DNA from: a bacterium
GTDB taxonomy: Bacteria > JAGOBX01
Direction: 5' to 3'
NCBI GenBank assembly: GCA_029551925.1
Contig: JAKPEO010000048.1
Location: 1-7,106 of the forward strand
Length of the DNA: 7,106 nucleotides
Made by a program: the position numbers and the translations under genes. Below the pieces are notes generated by a model. The model was not told the origin of the DNA and searched no databases. It saw only the letters and a program-made list of their open reading frames with translations. Positions 5,314 through 7,106 of the stretch are shown here, one piece after another. Within the stretch, counting starts at the first letter, position 1. Each line of letters begins with the position of its first letter.

Positions 5314-6555
5314 TTATACTTGTTTTTGGTAGTTATCATTATTAAAAAAAATATAGCAAATAAATAATAAAAAAGCGCCGTAATAATTTGGTAAAGTAAT
5401 AAAATGTTTTAAAGCATTTATTTGAAATTTAGAAAAATCTATATTAAAATTTAACAAAATAAATCCGCTGACTATTAATATAATTTCAATTTTAGATTTA
5501 TATTGCGTTCTGATAATTTTAAATATAAGAAACATAACAGCAAAATAAATAAAATTAAAAGTATGCGTCCAATTAAGACCAAAAATCAAAATAGCAGTAA
5601 TGATTGAAAATGTAAATATATTCAAGCAATTTTGTTTTGTATTATTATTATTATTATCGCCTGATAGAAAGATATTATATTTTTTTAGTTTTTTGTAGAA
5701 TATAGATAGAATAAAAATAACAGAAATATAATATATCGGTTTAACAAGCCACGGCGCATAGATAATACTCGATTTGCCAAATTCTAACGAAAAACTAAAT
5801 AATCTTGTGAACAATCCAAGTAGAGATTGATTATTTACAGTTGTAATAACCCATGCTTTTGAAGTGGCTGGAATAACTGTTTTAAAATAATATGCCATTA
5901 TTTCAGTTGAAAAAAAATAAATACCTATCAATAAAATTATAATGTTTGATAAAATAAAATAACTAATTAACCGCCAGCGTTTGAAAACAAAATACAATAA
6001 TATTAAAAATGCTGGAAAGATTTTCAAGTGCGCTCCGCAAGATAAAATTATTGCAATCAATAAATCTTTTTTATGCGCTGAAATATTAGAAATTTCAAGC
6101 ATTATACAAATCGTTATTAATAACGCAATCAAAATATTTATTTGTCCAAAAAAATAAGATAGAAATAACGGTTGAAATAATACGCTAAAACAAATTAAAT
6201 AAATTAATTCCGTCTTAGTTTTTATATCTAATAAATAAGCTGTGCAGCCAATCAGTGTTATTATAAAAAATAAATTTAACAACTGAAAATATTTTACTGC
6301 TGTTAGATATGAAATTTTAGTGAACGGCAAATAAAATAGCGAAGTAGTCGGCGGATATGGTCTATAAAACACTTTGTAATTTTTAGCGGCTTGATATTGC
6401 GCATAAAAATCTTCCGCGCTTTGTTCTACATTATCAAATTTAAAATTATTGCTTGCTATTCTTAATTTTTCGAAATTAAAACAAAAAACTATCGCCGCTA
6501 AAATTATTAAACAACCGCTAAATACTTTTTTATTAATAGGAAAATCAATTATCAT
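5314..6555 (-). CDS. GT87-family (DUF2029) polytopic glycosyltransferase
   Basis: A 413-aa GT-C-type membrane protein with about ten hydrophobic helices. This family transfers sugars from polyprenyl-phosphate donors on the outer face of the cytoplasmic membrane (known members are mycobacterial mannosyl- and arabinosyltransferases). Landmarks in order: helix 12-27; acidic 'AEDFYAQYQAA' (47-57) in the first extracytoplasmic loop, with Asp49 the likely catalytic-type residue; 'YRPYPPTTSLFYLPF' (64-78), the family's Y.YPP..P block; 'FFGQINILIALL' (135-146), the GQ.N block; 'AHLKIFPAFLILLYF' (175-189); 'NNQSLLGLFTRL' (241-252). The length is normal. The acceptor and sugar cannot be told from sequence. 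A run of five or more Asn (301-305) is encoded by an ATT-type microsatellite. It is a single gene, convergent with the Cache-channel gene; its promoter lies so close that the mRNA may be leaderless, and no Shine-Dalgarno is visible. Confidence 0.85.
   Translation of the reverse strand: MIIDFPINKKVFSGCLIILAAIVFCFNFEKLRIASNNFKFDNVEQSAEDFYAQYQAAKNYKVFYRPYPPTTSLFYLPFTKISYLTAVKYFQLLNLFFIITLIGCTAYLLDIKTKTELIYLICFSVLFQPLFLSYFFGQINILIALLITICIMLEISNISAHKKDLLIAIILSCGAHLKIFPAFLILLYFVFKRWRLISYFILSNIIILLIGIYFFSTEIMAYYFKTVIPATSKAWVITTVNNQSLLGLFTRLFSFSLEFGKSSIIYAPWLVKPIYYISVIFILSIFYKKLKKYNIFLSGDNNNNNTKQNCLNIFTFSIITAILIFGLNWTHTFNFIYFAVMFLIFKIIRTQYKSKIEIILIVSGFILLNFNIDFSKFQINALKHFITLPNYYGAFLLFICYIFFNNDNYQKQV
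5641..5657. repeat. (ATT)n microsatellite inside the GT87 gene
   Basis: Nearly six ATT trinucleotides, read on the reverse strand as AAT (Asn) codons. Because the unit is 3 bp, length changes would alter only the Asn count in a loop near residue 303 and keep the frame. Confidence 0.85.
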
Positions 6556-6560
6556 TTAAA
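6532..6560. repeat. 29-bp direct repeat, right copy (start of the GT87 gene)
   Basis: Identical to 5063-5091. It covers the GT87 start codon, the five bases upstream of it and the first eight codons. The repeats are 1469 bp apart (start to start) and enclose the whole gene; similarity stops sharply at both ends. Confidence 0.9.
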
Positions 6561-6563
6561 CAA

Positions 6564-6592
6564 AATATACAACATTATAAATTTGTAGTCAA
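6564..6592 (-). promoter_or_regulatory. Promoter of the GT87 gene
   Basis: On the reverse strand TTGACT (6592-6587), 17-nt spacer, TATATT (6569-6564). The hexamers are the same as those of the tRNA promoter at 397-424. The predicted start near 6557 is only a couple of bases before the ATG (6555-6553), implying a leaderless or nearly leaderless transcript. Confidence 0.7.
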
Positions 6593-6594
6593 TG

Positions 6595-6628
6595 TTTTTT
6601 TGCCTATTGCCGGCAATAGGCAAAAAAA
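6595..6628. repeat. 34-bp perfect palindrome next to the GT87 promoter
   Basis: T7 (6595-6601), GCCTATTGCC (6602-6611), GGCAATAGGC (6612-6621), A7-8: a dyad with no central spacer. Its edge is 2 bp from the -35 box. T-runs precede and A-runs follow the stem on both strands, the reverse of an intrinsic terminator, so an operator or cruciform-forming site is more likely. Confidence 0.85.
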
Positions 6629-6979
6629 ACGGAAAAAACAGATGATTTGAAAAATAAATAACCAGAAATTTGTCAAATGCGCAGAGAAACATCTATGATT
6701 TTTTATGAGAATAAATAAGAATAAAATACTGATTACAGAGAAAATGTAAAAAAATTCTATGATAAGAAATGAAATTATGAAGTATTACAATATTCCTGAT
6801 ATTGCTCTTTAACCTCTCTTTAACCCGCATATTTCATAATAATTAAACAAAAGGCATATAAAACACTAATAAAATCAATACAATCAGCAATAAAATTAGA
6901 AAAAAATATTCCTTAAAAAACGGAATAAAAATTTATAAAAAAATAAAGATTTTGAGCAATAGTATTAAAACAAGCAAAT
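6629..6979. other. Gene-free A/T-rich region ahead of the IS1380-type transposase
   Basis: No ORF or RNA gene is recognised. It holds a tandem pair of CTCTTTAACC (6805-6814, 6816-6825). The second runs into CCGCATATTTCATAA, whose reverse complement resembles gaaaatatccgagttaag at 724-741; this may be the element's terminal region. Its remaining part would be the untranslated left flank of the insertion sequence. The exact element end is not provable here. Confidence 0.5.
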
Positions 6980-6990
6980 GGAGTATTCGA

Positions 6991-7106
6991 ATGAAATCAG
7001 AAATTATTAGATTCAAAGGATTAAAAAAACAGGAAATAATTGCTGAATTTAAAGGCGGTGATATAACAAGCGATGCTGGTCTGCTTCTTTTTCGCGAAAT
7101 AGAAAA
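6991..7106 (+). CDS. IS1380-family transposase, N-terminal fragment (cut by window edge)
   Basis: Thirty-eight codons from ATG 6991 are visible, with GGAG (6980-6983) 7 nt upstream, the best Shine-Dalgarno in the window. The segment 'AEFKGGDITSDAGLLLFREIE' (broken here for length: FKGGDITSDAG then LLLFREIE) is the typical N-terminal block of IS1380 (DDE_Tnp_1-like) transposases, usually read as F.GG.ITSDAG.LLLRE.D. The protein should continue for about 400 more residues beyond the window. The frame is intact as far as seen. Confidence 0.85.
   Translation, partial: MKSEIIRFKGLKKQEIIAEFKGGDITSDAGLLLFREIE

Noticed and set aside
6595-6628. Palindrome read as a bidirectional intrinsic terminator
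   Set aside because: On each strand the T-run precedes and the A-run follows the stem; a terminator needs the T-run after it. It also lies upstream, not downstream, of the adjacent gene.

Overview
This is a strongly AT-rich bacterial segment. It has long A/T runs between genes, A/T-ending codons, TGG for Trp and TAA/TGA stops as in the standard bacterial code, and tRNAs with encoded CCA ends. Genes are single transcription units rather than operons. The intergenic DNA is rich in inverted repeats, short tandem repeats and transposon debris, as in AT-rich lineages with much insertion-sequence turnover. The sequence alone does not identify the phylum.

Layout: the window opens inside the 3' half of a deoxyribonuclease IV gene (nfo). 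It is followed by a sigma70-type promoter and a tRNA-Lys(TTT)/tRNA-Glu(TTC) pair. Next is a block of about 1.04 kb bounded by a perfect 25-bp inverted repeat (764-788 / 1783-1807). It carries one reverse-strand gene for a two-helix membrane protein that resembles the GIDE/MUL1 fold, with its own candidate promoter and terminator. Outside this block lie short tandem repeats and then the C-terminal half of a decayed IS3-family transposase (1873-2404). A nested MITE-like hairpin (2439-2561) follows.

The centrepiece is a 705-residue protein (2863-4980). An N-terminal extracytoplasmic dCache sensor bounded by membrane helices is joined to a complete prokaryotic pentameric ligand-gated ion channel subunit (GLIC/Cys-loop superfamily: beta-sandwich domain, Pro-loop, M1-M4). 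It appears to have a -10/-35 promoter and a leader of about 230 nt containing a mini-ORF and a long hairpin. This is the most interesting object in the window: a ligand sensor covalently attached to a ligand-gated channel.

Convergent to it is a reverse-strand polytopic glycosyltransferase of the GT87 (DUF2029) type. Its consensus-like promoter predicts an almost leaderless mRNA and abuts a 34-bp perfect palindrome. A 29-bp copy of this gene's start lies beyond its 3' end (5063-5091), a footprint of duplication and loss. The window ends in the first 38 codons of an IS1380-family transposase.

No shared pathway between the genes is evident. The cargo genes (GIDE-like protein, Cache-channel, GT87) are all membrane proteins, embedded in mobile-element-rich DNA.
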